From the NCBI RefSeq assembly GCF_000382445.1, contig NZ_KB905472.1, positions 1,875,283-1,939,282 of the forward strand: DNA of 64,000 nt, read 5' to 3'. Shown piece after piece: positions 26,525 through 35,934 of the stretch (positions within the stretch are counted from its first letter, which is position 1; each line of letters starts with the position of its first letter). The position numbers and the translations under genes were made by a program. The stretch is from Phocaeicola massiliensis B84634 = Timone 84634 = DSM 17679 = JCM 13223 (GTDB lineage Bacteria; Bacteroidota; Bacteroidia; Bacteroidales; Bacteroidaceae). The notes beneath the pieces were generated by a model. The model was not told the origin of the DNA. It did no database searches and saw only the letters and a program-made list of their open reading frames with translations.

Positions 26525-28035
26525 TGATTATGACAGGTAAAAAGATTTATAATTCAGATGGCCGTAGCAGTGAAGATAAGGCCTTGGACAAATTCGCAGA
26601 GATGATTATTAAGAAAATCAAGACTTTGCAGAATGACTGGAAGAAGCCTTGGTTTACAGATAAATCCATCTCTTGGCCAAGAAATCTTTCTGGCCGCGAA
26701 TACAACGGAATGAATGCACTCTTACTCATGATGCACTGTGAGAAACAGGGATATAAACTACCTGAATTTTGTACTTTTGACCGTATAGCCGGTCTGAACT
26801 ATACCAAAGACAAGCAGGGAATCCGTCAGCAGATAAAGGATAACAATGGGCAGGAATTGCCAAAGGTTTCCATTCTGAAAGGAGAAAAGAGTTTTCCGGT
26901 GTTCATCACGACATTCACTGTTGTCGATAAAGAGACAAAAGAGAAAATTAAATACGATGACTATAAACAGCTGAGTGAGGAGGAAAAGAAAGGTTACAAC
27001 GTCTATCCGAAGCTTCAGGTATATAACGTGTTCAATGTGGCTCAGACCAATCTTCAGGAAGCTCGTCCTGATTTATATAAGAAACTTGCTGATGCAGGAA
27101 AACAGATAAGTCCACAATCTGAAGGTGAAGAATTTTCCTTTGCTCCTATCGACCGGATAATAAAGGATAACGGATGGATCTGCCCTATCAAGCCAACTTA
27201 CGGAGACAGTGCCTACTACAGCATTTCGAAGAATGAGATTGTCGTTCCTGAGAAAAAGCAGTTCAAGGATGGTGAATCATTCTATACCAACCTGGGTCAT
27301 GAAATGGCCCATTCCACAGGAGCAGAAAATCAGTTGGGAAGACTACAGCCAACGTCCTTTGGTAGTAAGGAGTATGCCCGGGAAGAGCTTGTGGCCGAGC
27401 TAAGTGCAGCCCTCGTTGCACAACGCTATGGTATGACCAAGCATCTGAAAGAAGACAGTGCCAGTTACCTCAAAAGCTGGCTTGACAGCTTGAATGAATC
27501 TCCGGAATTCATCAAAACTACACTGACAGATGTGAAAAAGGCATCAAGTATGATTACAAAATGTATTGATGCCATGCAACAGAAAATTGACCAGGAACAA
27601 AACATAGAAGTAGTCCAAAGTAATAGCCAAGAGCCTGTGTACTATGCTTCTGTAGCCTACCTTCAAATGGGTGAAGACACAGACAGACTTGACAAGCTAC
27701 AAGAAAAGGGCGATTATGAGGCACTATTGAAGGAAGCCATTGAGTACGATGCCGGTGATGCCATAGACCTGTCCAACACTTACCTGTCTCCTACAAAATA
27801 CCGTGGAGATGACCTGTTGGTGGAGAACGAACACTATGCCGTGGTATATAACCCGTCTGTTGGAGGAACCTATGATGTGATGCGTAAAGTCACTGCTGAA
27901 GAAGTCAGACAGAACATCACCCGTTACGGATTGCCTGATAACGCCACTGCTGATGTCAAGTCCATTGCTGAAAAACAGGAACAGAAAATGGAAACTGTCG
28001 CACAAGAAGAGACTCACTTTCATCGAGGAAGATAA
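26524..28035 (+). CDS. ardC: ArdC-family antirestriction protein with zincin domain
   Basis: 503 residues. The N-terminal ArdC ssDNA-binding domain is at about residues 20-185 (NDWKKPWF, SWPRNLSGREYNGMNALLL, FPVFITTFTVVD, VYNVFNVAQT). The metalloprotease part follows with a full zincin site, HEMAH at 259-263 in LGHEMAHSTG, and a downstream glutamate in EELVAEL (about 287-293). The C-terminal ~130 residues form an extra domain of unknown function. ArdC of plasmid pSa protects incoming ssDNA and binds DNA; the protease activity of such proteins is mostly untested. It is the catalytically complete counterpart of the inactive paralogue at 20249-22684. Confidence 0.85.
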   Translation: MIMTGKKIYNSDGRSSEDKALDKFAEMIIKKIKTLQNDWKKPWFTDKSISWPRNLSGREYNGMNALLLMMHCEKQGYKLPEFCTFDRIAGLNYTKDKQGIRQQIKDNNGQELPKVSILKGEKSFPVFITTFTVVDKETKEKIKYDDYKQLSEEEKKGYNVYPKLQVYNVFNVAQTNLQEARPDLYKKLADAGKQISPQSEGEEFSFAPIDRIIKDNGWICPIKPTYGDSAYYSISKNEIVVPEKKQFKDGESFYTNLGHEMAHSTGAENQLGRLQPTSFGSKEYAREELVAELSAALVAQRYGMTKHLKEDSASYLKSWLDSLNESPEFIKTTLTDVKKASSMITKCIDAMQQKIDQEQNIEVVQSNSQEPVYYASVAYLQMGEDTDRLDKLQEKGDYEALLKEAIEYDAGDAIDLSNTYLSPTKYRGDDLLVENEHYAVVYNPSVGGTYDVMRKVTAEEVRQNITRYGLPDNATADVKSIAEKQEQKMETVAQEETHFHRGR

Positions 28036-28075
28036 TGGAATATTCTCTTATCTTTCCCTCTCGTATTTTCAAAAA

Positions 28076-28123
28076 ATCCACTTGTATTAGGCTTCGTTAT
28101 TCGAAGTTCTAAAACAAGTGGAT
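28076..28123. terminator. Hairpin terminator between the ArdC gene and the leftward island
   Basis: ATCCACTTGT (28076-28085) pairs perfectly with ACAAGTGGAT (28114-28123), and CTTCG/CGAAG pairs inside the loop. It lies 40 bases after the ArdC stop. AAAAAA flanks it on the left and no long T run follows on the right, so it is better as a terminator for minus-strand transcripts; it could still stop both converging transcripts. Confidence 0.6.
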
Positions 28124-28213
28124 AAATTTGTATATAGGTGATTTCACCAGCACGTATTCTCTATGGAAACAGGTAGTTCTTTTACTAAATATCACCTTAT
28201 ATGGTAAGAGTTT

Positions 28214-28615
28214 TTACTTATCCATAATTTCTACAATCGGAACAGTTTTCTCCATTTCACTACGCGAGATGTATTTGTAAGTACCTACTTGCATTACACG
28301 TTTGTCTGATGGAACATCTATTTTTTGATTATCATAATATGAAATTTCTTTATCAGCAAGGAATAAAACAATCATTCCTATATTAGAAATATCTTCTACC
28401 GTTGCCAATGCACTCCCATCTGGAAGTACTTGCATAATCTCAAAGGAATGGACATTAATTTCTTGCTGTGGCTTTTCAAACATCACGATATTATTGTCAG
28501 ATGATGTTCCGTTTGTATTTCCTAATGCTACGAAGAAAAAGAATGCAAAAGTAAGAATGATACCCGTTATGATACCACCTAAATAGATTAAAATTGATTT
28601 TTTACGTGAGTTCAT
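28214..28615 (-). CDS. Small protein with N-terminal membrane anchor
   Basis: 133 residues: a basic start (MNSRKKS), one transmembrane helix (about residues 8-30, ILIYLGGIITGIILTFAFFF), and a soluble beta-rich domain (VHSFEIMQVLPDGSALATVEDISNIGMIVLFLADKEISYYDNQ). It is not recognized. It is the last gene of the leftward block, separated from the coiled-coil gene by 212 bases that hold a broken gene fragment, so membership in the same operon is uncertain. Confidence 0.6.
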   Translation of the reverse strand: MNSRKKSILIYLGGIITGIILTFAFFFFVALGNTNGTSSDNNIVMFEKPQQEINVHSFEIMQVLPDGSALATVEDISNIGMIVLFLADKEISYYDNQKIDVPSDKRVMQVGTYKYISRSEMEKTVPIVEIMDK

Positions 28616-28622
28616 AAATATT

Positions 28623-28809
28623 TTAGATTTTAGTTGTTTTGGTTCTTTTTAATTTACCGGAAAATAGGAACAATAAAAGGATTTTCTTTTGGTCATTCAT
28701 ATCAAGATAAGCAAAACGTCGTTGTATTTCGGATACGTGCATCAACTAATTTGCCTTTCTCACGTTTGACAAACCATTTAATGAGTTTAGCTATAGGACG
28801 ATTGTGCAT
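28623..28809 (-). pseudogene. Frameshifted fragment of a small conserved Bacteroidales-type protein
   Basis: From an ATG at 28809 the sequence reads MHNRPIAKLIKWFVKREKGK, then VDAR, and soon stops. A one-base shift near 28736 opens a second frame reading EIQRRFAYLDMNDQKKILLL, then FLFSGK, to a stop at 28623. The two halves together look like one short basic protein broken by an indel, and the RRFAYLD-x-x-DQKKI wording recalls a small protein seen often in Bacteroidales accessory DNA (from memory, not checked). Function unknown. Confidence 0.45.
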
Positions 28810-28827
28810 ACAATTACAGCTTACTAT

Positions 28828-29643
28828 TTAACGAATGAAATGCAAAGCAGCAATAATAATGATACCAGCAATAATAATCCAACGATTGATGTTAATTGCT
28901 TTCGTCGTAGCTTCAGAAGAAGTCGCTAATTCATTTTGCAAATTCTTAGTCTCGTTAATTATATTATCAGTTGAACTTTTAATGGTATTGCATGAAGTCT
29001 GTATACAATTAATTATATTGGTAATTGCATCAACTTTTGTTTCAATAGATTTTATCTTTGGAGAAATATCATCTATTAACTTTTTCAGCTCCTGATTCCA
29101 TTGATTCAACTTCGTAGTAATGCTATCAGCATGTTCCTTAATATTTGAGGGAAGGTCATCAACATTTTGACTGATTGATGCAATGGCATTATCTTGCCCC
29201 TTTTGAGATTCCTTCAAATCTTTGGAAATGTCAAAAAGAAACTTTTTAATGGTTTGAATCTCTTTTGTGGTTGATTTTATCTCTTCACGAAGAGCGCTAA
29301 GTTCTTCGACCCTTTCAGATAGCAAGTTATTCTGCTCGGTAAATTCTTGCAAAGAAGCATCGACTGAAGATGTGAAACTAGACGTAATATTCTCGCAAGC
29401 AGAGGTCATTTTACCCACTGACTTCTGCACTTCTTCTGAAATTCCAACCTGTGCTCCTTCTAATTGTTTCTCCCACTCTTTGATTTCTTTAACAAGAGAA
29501 TTGATTGAAGCGACATAACCAGCAACGGCATTTTGCAGTCCTTCACTTGCTTGAACAGTGTTTTCAACTTGTTTTCTTGCAGAATCAAGTTGCTTTAGGT
29601 TCTGTTCTAACCTTTCCAAAGTAGCGTTAATATCGTATGTCAT
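28828..29643 (-). CDS. Coiled-coil protein with C-terminal membrane anchor
   Basis: 271 residues. Nearly the whole protein is heptad-rich coiled coil (residues ~5-245; for example LERLEQNLKQLDSARKQVEN and ELKKLIDDISPKIKSIETKV) and the last ~17 residues form one membrane helix (WIIIAGIIIIAALHFI) with a short basic end. The build resembles a tail-anchored sensor or tether. Its start lies ten bases after the stop of the 1735-residue helicase gene, so it is probably co-expressed with it. No enzyme motif is seen. In a defence setting it could link the helicase complex to the inner membrane; this is inference. Confidence 0.65.
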   Translation of the reverse strand: MTYDINATLERLEQNLKQLDSARKQVENTVQASEGLQNAVAGYVASINSLVKEIKEWEKQLEGAQVGISEEVQKSVGKMTSACENITSSFTSSVDASLQEFTEQNNLLSERVEELSALREEIKSTTKEIQTIKKFLFDISKDLKESQKGQDNAIASISQNVDDLPSNIKEHADSITTKLNQWNQELKKLIDDISPKIKSIETKVDAITNIINCIQTSCNTIKSSTDNIINETKNLQNELATSSEATTKAININRWIIIAGIIIIAALHFIR

Positions 29644-29653
29644 TTTGATATAA

Positions 29654-32600
29654 TTATTTTAGGTATTTCTTTGTTATTTCATTTAACTTATCCTCATGGA
29701 CAAACAGTGTTATCGTTTTCTTACCATCGTCAACCAAGTTCTGCTTGATAAACTTATCATCTTTACGAACTTTGGCTTTTAGATAAGATGTAAAAGTGTC
29801 AATGTCACTCCAAACCTGCTTATTATCCCTATTATACAAAGTCATAAAGCCTTCGATATAATTGTTGTAAGCATTATTTTTCAGTGTCTGGTTATTCCCT
29901 GCGCCTAAAAAAGTAATGCAATAAGCGAGCAAAAGCTGCAAAGCAGCATTATCAGGATGTGCTCTCAGACAAAGTAAGGTCGCGCCATACAGATGTTTGA
30001 CATTATCCACTTCACTGCCAGAGTTATCATTAACAGGGTCAATTATTTCAATATACTTCTTAACGACATCGAATCCATCTTTTCCTTCTATATCTGTATC
30101 ATCCTTCAGGGAATAAGGCTTTCCATTAACTTCATAGCCGGTTCGCGCATACTTAGAGTTGAAGTACAGATGAATAAACTCCTTCAGCCATTCATCGTTA
30201 CCATTTGCTTGACGTTCTATGATACTGTCCTCACATGCTATACACATGTCCTCGATGGCACGATAACGCTTCTTTTCAAGGTTTTCATACACAAAGGCTG
30301 TTAAATAGCCCAGGCAACGGTCTAAATAATTACGCCCTGGCTGTTTGTCAATTTCATCCACCTTCTTCTGAGCTTGCTCCAAAGAATAATACTTACGGAA
30401 GAAATCCAACATATACTGTTTGAACTCTTCATCAGTTCGTTTGTGGATTTTAAGTTCGTATGTTTGTGACAGATAATCAATAGTCACATCATCTACAAGC
30501 CCTATGCAGCACATTCTGTATATTGCTTTATCTGTATCATCTTTATCTCTTTTCTTACAAAAAGCCATTCGTAGCCTTTTATAGATGCTTTTATTTGCAT
30601 GATTGCGAAGCCATCTAGTATCACCTGAGCATTTGGCTATCTTAGCTATCAACTCATTAAAATCACCAATTTTTTTCAAATCCAACTTTCCGTATCTGTC
30701 CTCATTGATATTTTGCCATCCCTGTTCCTCAGATATAGCAAGAATTTCCTTTTTGATTGAAGCTTCAAAACCTTCAGGATCTTGTTGAACATTATTCTCC
30801 CAAGAAACAACAACACTTGCATTGCCGTCTTCGTCAGCATGTGCCATTGCCTGATATATACCCTCTGTGATATTGTCTTCTCCCTCCAAAGGGCGCATAA
30901 GTGTCTTAGGAGAATAATCTTCATATGATTGGAGTATCTGGATCAAACAATTAGATATATACGAGCATAATGAATATTCAAAACCTAGATAATTATAAGT
31001 CGGGCGTAGGCTGTCGAGGAAGATATAACCATATTGTTTGTTATTATCTTCTTCCGAAACGATTTTAACTGCATTTTTTCTTGTATCTATCTTTAAGCAC
31101 ACATCCTCGTTTCCTGCTTCGTCTCTCAACTTTGCCTGAATCTCTGTTAGAAGTGTAGGCTTAGCATTGATTATTCTATCAGTGAGTTCAACAAGAATGA
31201 CCTTCTCCTTGAATAGACCACGGAACGAGTTATTATGGAACCACAAGTTAATGTCCTTGTCTATGTTCTCCAGGAATCCTTGCTTTCTGATAATATCAAG
31301 AATCTTATCTGTCTGTTCTTTGGTACAGTTATTATATTTGCACAATGCAGGAATATCATCTGCAAGAACAAACTTATTTATATATCGTTCAAGCCATGTT
31401 GGGTCTTCATCCCCCATCAAATATCGAATATCATTTATTTTATCTATAGTAAATTCAATGAATTCTGTCGGATCATATAAAACATAAGATATGGCATGCT
31501 TCTTATCACGACCACAACGACCTGCCTCTTGAACATAACTTTCAATGGATGAAGGGTGATTTATATGAATTGTATATCTGATATTTGGCTTATCTATACC
31601 CATACCGAACGCTTTAGTGGCCACCATCAGATTTTGGTCATTTTCATTAAATGACTTCATATCACCAGAAGGCTTGTCACCGCCAACAAACGTACCCATC
31701 GACAATTCTGGCTCATGCTCTCGCAATTCAGTGGAGATACCAGTCCTGGTACCCCAAACATTATCTTCTACACCGAAAGTTCCATGTGCATGTGGACAGA
31801 ATACTATTCCAGCATTTTTATAGTGTTGTTCACTATCTGCCGAATAGAAATCCTCTGCTGAAAAATCCTCTATATGAGCAATCCTTGATTTCTCAGTCTC
31901 ATGCTGATTGACTTGCACTATATCTGAAGGTATTTCATGCAGTAGCTCATACATCTTATTCTTTTTTGCTGTTGCTACAACATCTTTAAGTTCCCAATCT
32001 GATTTTGCTTTAAGCAAGAACTGCTCATTAGGTTCTCTCAATTCATCAAAATTAGAAAAGACCTCAATAATACGATATGTTAGTTCAGGACGTGAATCAG
32101 ACTCAGGACGTACAATTGTTTCACTGTCAATAGTAAGGTTTCCACCAAGAGTCAATTCACGCTCAACGTCTGCAAGAACATCAAACGATGCTGTAGCCGT
32201 CAAACCTATAATAGACAATGGACGACCTGATTTCGTATTCATGAAATTTATCATGTTTCGTCCAAGGTGGAGATAAGAAGTACGGAAATCATGTCCCCAT
32301 TCAGATACGCAATGAACCTCATCAATAATGCCATAAGAGAAATACACATGATTCTTCTCTGTCATTGTAAGCAAACTTGAACGAAAATTCTCCATCATAA
32401 ATCTTTCCGGAGAAAGGAGCATGAACAAGACAGAACCATTTTGAAGAAGATTCAGTTTTTTAGCCTTCTCTTTGGCATTCATTCCACTATTAACACATTC
32501 ACAAGCATCAATTCGTGCTTCGCGCAACCCTCGAACCTGGTCAACCATAAGTGAAACGAGAGGGTCAACAATTATAGAAACGCCAGGTTGTAAAATGCAT

Positions 32601-34861
32601 GATAACTGATATGTCAAAGACTTACCGCCACCAGTAGGAAGTAATCCTATTGTAGTTTTATCAGCTAAAGCATGGCTAAGAATAGGCAACTGCCCAGGAC
32701 GGAAAGATGGCTTGCGGAAAATATCACGCAAGAAATATGTAAGGACATCTTCCCTTTCCTTTATATTTACATAAGACCCTGTGCCATCTTTTGTAACCAA
32801 TGGAGGATATTGTATATTGTCTGCAGCGCAGATTGTTCGCTCACGTTTCTTGTAATGAGAAGAACGGATAAGATAGACAGTATCTGCATCGACATTCAAA
32901 GGAAGGGCATCAATGTTGTCTCTAAGTAACATTGATATATCCAAGCATAGGTCAAAATGTCCTTCTGGCATTTGAGTAGCGACACGGTTTCCCAAATGCA
33001 ATGGAGATTTTTTGAATTCTTCTGTTGATATGATCTGAAGCTTTATCTCCGGCAGTCTATCTGATGAAGCTGCTAATTCACAAATATACCTATATTTTTC
33101 AGCAAGGTCCTTTATAGCCAATGCAGAACATGGGATATCACGTTCTACAATGGCAATATTCCATACATCGCTATCAAGACTAAGAGCACCGGACATCATT
33201 GCCTCCACCAACATTCGTTCTACTCGTGCAATTGCCATTGGTGCAAGAACTATTTGCAAAGTGTCCAACCAATTTCCAGACAGAGCCTTTTTGTAATTAG
33301 CCTTTATAATCTGTAAGTAGTCAACTGAAGCAGCGTCACTTTCCCAATTTTGCATGAACGCCATATTATTCAGTTGTTCAATACGATATGTATCCCAGCC
33401 TCCATTGAGAGCCATTCGGTCACGTCGCTCATCGCTAATTCTACTGAATATATTAGAATGATAACGCAGACCGTCCATCTCAAGAATGAAGCCGGTTCTT
33501 GCATCACCATAAGGAATTTCCAACGCAAAATCTACTCGTTGATCTTTGCTGAATCTTCTATCAGGAATATCTACAATTGATGAAAGATTACGTTGTGGCT
33601 CAAAAACTTGAATCAGATATTCACTTTGAGAACCTTCCAAGTATTTTTCAATAAAATCTTTCTCAAAGGAACTGTCAAGCATATCTCCATTATAGAAATC
33701 TACATTAAAACGAGGATCTATAATATGCAGGGCTTCATAAATTTCCTGCACCGAAACTTTATGAGTAGATTTATAATCAAGTATCGCTCCTTCTTTTGGC
33801 TTGGTTGAAATATGGAATAAATCAGAAAAAGTATTCTCTAATAACAACGGAGCCTTTGTTGGCAAACCTCTTGATATGATATTTGCCAAGACTGCAAGTT
33901 TGGAGTCTGTATTTGAATTATAAGCAAGAGGTATATTTGATTTGACATCGAAAGCAGAAAGAGAACGATAAAGTTCTTCAGCATTATCTGCCTTATCAGA
34001 TTTGCTATATTCCTCTGCGACAGCATCAAGAACAAATCCTGCAAAGAACTGTTCTTTCTTATGCGAATCTTCAATACGTTTACGAATATTCTCAACGGTC
34101 TCAATGCGGTCGAAATGTTTGAAGAATATACGCATTGAGATTGTCCAGTCACCCTGCCATGTCCCACGTTCCTTATTCATCGTGGCATACATAATATCAG
34201 GTGCTGTGGCAGCTACGAATTCATCAACACGTCTGTTGTTGCTGTAATAAGGACCGATGCACACAAAATAGTTATCACTTCCGAATAGCTGTTGGAACAA
34301 GTGAATGAATCGTGCAAGGTCAAAAGCTTCTACATCGAGAATATTACTGAAAAGATGTACTTTCCTAATATTCGATTTCTTGAAATCTTCCGGACTCAAA
34401 GAGTCAAAATCCTTAGTAATGGACTTTACGAAATATGCAGAACTAAAACTTTCAATAACCTGTGTTGCTCTTTCGACAGCAGCAGAAGAAGGCTCTACCA
34501 AGCAAAAATGCTTGATATTAGGTGATATATTCTTTGAATGTAGAAAATCCAATAAGCATACTGAGGCTGTTCCTTGACCGCAACCCCAATCGTAAATCTC
34601 CACTTCTTCTGAGAAGATTTCAGAAATATCAGGAATGCAACCAAAAGCAGCATCAAGCTTCGCTTTATGCATTTTACCGAAGCTATGTAAATACATATTT
34701 AGATGGTCTTCGTCATCTAATATGCCTTTACCTCGTTCTAAATCCTGATACAGCTTATTACGACTCGTTCGATCAGCAGGAAGAAGAGTCAATGCTGCAT
34801 CTCTCATACCGACAAACGAGATATTTCTGTTTCTTCTGAATATATCTATAAAATTTGACAT
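29654..34861 (-). CDS. Giant methyltransferase-like / Vsr-DUF559-like nuclease / RecQ-type helicase fusion
   Basis: 1735 residues. The N-terminal ~330 residues contain a Rossmann SAM-site-like motif (YDWGCGQGTAS, 90-100). Residues ~430-500 match the DUF559/Vsr endonuclease pattern: VDFALEIP (443-450), LEMDGLRYH (460-468) and RRDRMALNGGWDTYRI (479-494), giving the D-x(n)-ExD core. Residues ~715-1180 are a RecQ-type SF2 helicase with TGGGKS (743-748), DEVH (847-850), GLTATAS (886-892), ATKAFGMGID and QEAGRCGR (1111-1118). The last ~550 residues are mainly helical and unrecognized. A protein joining a SAM-fold, a nuclease and a helicase points to a defence or restriction role, not to housekeeping RecQ, which has HRDC/RQC domains not seen here. 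Confidence 0.75.
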   Translation of the reverse strand: MSNFIDIFRRNRNISFVGMRDAALTLLPADRTSRNKLYQDLERGKGILDDEDHLNMYLHSFGKMHKAKLDAAFGCIPDISEIFSEEVEIYDWGCGQGTASVCLLDFLHSKNISPNIKHFCLVEPSSAAVERATQVIESFSSAYFVKSITKDFDSLSPEDFKKSNIRKVHLFSNILDVEAFDLARFIHLFQQLFGSDNYFVCIGPYYSNNRRVDEFVAATAPDIMYATMNKERGTWQGDWTISMRIFFKHFDRIETVENIRKRIEDSHKKEQFFAGFVLDAVAEEYSKSDKADNAEELYRSLSAFDVKSNIPLAYNSNTDSKLAVLANIISRGLPTKAPLLLENTFSDLFHISTKPKEGAILDYKSTHKVSVQEIYEALHIIDPRFNVDFYNGDMLDSSFEKDFIEKYLEGSQSEYLIQVFEPQRNLSSIVDIPDRRFSKDQRVDFALEIPYGDARTGFILEMDGLRYHSNIFSRISDERRDRMALNGGWDTYRIEQLNNMAFMQNWESDAASVDYLQIIKANYKKALSGNWLDTLQIVLAPMAIARVERMLVEAMMSGALSLDSDVWNIAIVERDIPCSALAIKDLAEKYRYICELAASSDRLPEIKLQIISTEEFKKSPLHLGNRVATQMPEGHFDLCLDISMLLRDNIDALPLNVDADTVYLIRSSHYKKRERTICAADNIQYPPLVTKDGTGSYVNIKEREDVLTYFLRDIFRKPSFRPGQLPILSHALADKTTIGLLPTGGGKSLTYQLSCILQPGVSIIVDPLVSLMVDQVRGLREARIDACECVNSGMNAKEKAKKLNLLQNGSVLFMLLSPERFMMENFRSSLLTMTEKNHVYFSYGIIDEVHCVSEWGHDFRTSYLHLGRNMINFMNTKSGRPLSIIGLTATASFDVLADVERELTLGGNLTIDSETIVRPESDSRPELTYRIIEVFSNFDELREPNEQFLLKAKSDWELKDVVATAKKNKMYELLHEIPSDIVQVNQHETEKSRIAHIEDFSAEDFYSADSEQHYKNAGIVFCPHAHGTFGVEDNVWGTRTGISTELREHEPELSMGTFVGGDKPSGDMKSFNENDQNLMVATKAFGMGIDKPNIRYTIHINHPSSIESYVQEAGRCGRDKKHAISYVLYDPTEFIEFTIDKINDIRYLMGDEDPTWLERYINKFVLADDIPALCKYNNCTKEQTDKILDIIRKQGFLENIDKDINLWFHNNSFRGLFKEKVILVELTDRIINAKPTLLTEIQAKLRDEAGNEDVCLKIDTRKNAVKIVSEEDNNKQYGYIFLDSLRPTYNYLGFEYSLCSYISNCLIQILQSYEDYSPKTLMRPLEGEDNITEGIYQAMAHADEDGNASVVVSWENNVQQDPEGFEASIKKEILAISEEQGWQNINEDRYGKLDLKKIGDFNELIAKIAKCSGDTRWLRNHANKSIYKRLRMAFCKKRDKDDTDKAIYRMCCIGLVDDVTIDYLSQTYELKIHKRTDEEFKQYMLDFFRKYYSLEQAQKKVDEIDKQPGRNYLDRCLGYLTAFVYENLEKKRYRAIEDMCIACEDSIIERQANGNDEWLKEFIHLYFNSKYARTGYEVNGKPYSLKDDTDIEGKDGFDVVKKYIEIIDPVNDNSGSEVDNVKHLYGATLLCLRAHPDNAALQLLLAYCITFLGAGNNQTLKNNAYNNYIEGFMTLYNRDNKQVWSDIDTFTSYLKAKVRKDDKFIKQNLVDDGKKTITLFVHEDKLNEITKKYLK

Positions 34862-34863
34862 AA

Positions 34864-35931
34864 TTATTTCCCTGTTATTGTATCAGCATTTTTATTCTGC
34901 TGATGACGTTTCCAATTCTCTAAAGCTAAATGCTTAGTTGTATTTGCATAGCAGTATTCACATAGATGTGGACAAGTGTTATATTCACCAATATCTTTAG
35001 CTGCCATACATCCACACAGGGCTCTTTGTCCTGGATCTTTCTTGTGAGCACTTAGGAAGAATTGATTGTGTGGCAGAATAATTGCACCATCAGGTAATGA
35101 TGGTGAATCTTCAAACAATGACGGTGCTGGCATCTGCTGAATTTTAACCTTCATAAAATCCATAAGAACCTTATCGTCCCACGCCAAGCGAGTTATTAGA
35201 TCTCCATCAATACACCTATTATGAGCTATTCCATATCTATCAATATCTATCTGCTCTCCGCAAGTAGCAAGCTGGAAATTCCAGTTTCTTTCGCTATTCA
35301 TTTTTGATAATTTCATAGCGAACTTCTCCATTTGCGCAGTTTCCCACTCATGATATGGAATGCCATTCTTTTCAAGATTCAATTTAACCTTTTTATAAAG
35401 CTTGATGTCAGCATACGAAAACACCAATTTCTCCGTATATCCTTTGAGCTGGTCACCAATCTTCTCAACTTTACTAATAAGGTCATCTATAGTAATATCA
35501 TCTGTAAGAATCATCGGATCGAAACGCCAAACAACAGCGTCCGCTCCAAGTTTATTAGATAACATTTTGAATGTCTCAATGCGATTTAAAAGTGAAGGTA
35601 CTTTCTCCAATCCCTCCTTCTCATAATCATTCAATGTGTATTGTATATAGCACCTTATATTTCTTTCTTTGAGATAATCAAGATATGGAAGAAGCGGACG
35701 AGGATTCTTTGACCAAAAAACTATAAAGCGAGTTTTATCATACGATACATAAGACTTCACGCCATTAAATGGGTTGGTCCATGCTGAGTAACCTTTCTTT
35801 AAGCGGTCAAAAAACCAATCGGCATAGAATGCAGGAATATCCGTACTTCTACTTGCCGACACGATGATAGGAGCCTGCGCTTTCACAGGCTGCCCATCAA
35901 CGATTATGTCTGTATGTTCCCAAGATGCCAT
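34864..35931 (-). CDS. DUF1848 protein with C-terminal cysteine cluster
   Basis: 355 residues. The N-terminal SASRSTDIPAFYADWF and the following NPFNGVKSYVSYDKTRFIVFWSKNPRPLLPYL match DUF1848, a family of unknown activity. The C-terminus has LCGCMAAKDIGEYNTCPHLCEYCYAN, a cysteine cluster reminiscent of the CxxxCxxC(Y) Fe-S motif of radical SAM proteins but placed at the end. The gene starts three bases after the gene upstream and ends two bases before the giant helicase gene, so the three form one operon. It may carry a metal or Fe-S site; a role in nucleic acid processing is only inferred from the neighbour. Confidence 0.8.
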   Translation of the reverse strand: MASWEHTDIIVDGQPVKAQAPIIVSASRSTDIPAFYADWFFDRLKKGYSAWTNPFNGVKSYVSYDKTRFIVFWSKNPRPLLPYLDYLKERNIRCYIQYTLNDYEKEGLEKVPSLLNRIETFKMLSNKLGADAVVWRFDPMILTDDITIDDLISKVEKIGDQLKGYTEKLVFSYADIKLYKKVKLNLEKNGIPYHEWETAQMEKFAMKLSKMNSERNWNFQLATCGEQIDIDRYGIAHNRCIDGDLITRLAWDDKVLMDFMKVKIQQMPAPSLFEDSPSLPDGAIILPHNQFFLSAHKKDPGQRALCGCMAAKDIGEYNTCPHLCEYCYANTTKHLALENWKRHQQNKNADTITGK

Positions 35932-35934
35932 ACT

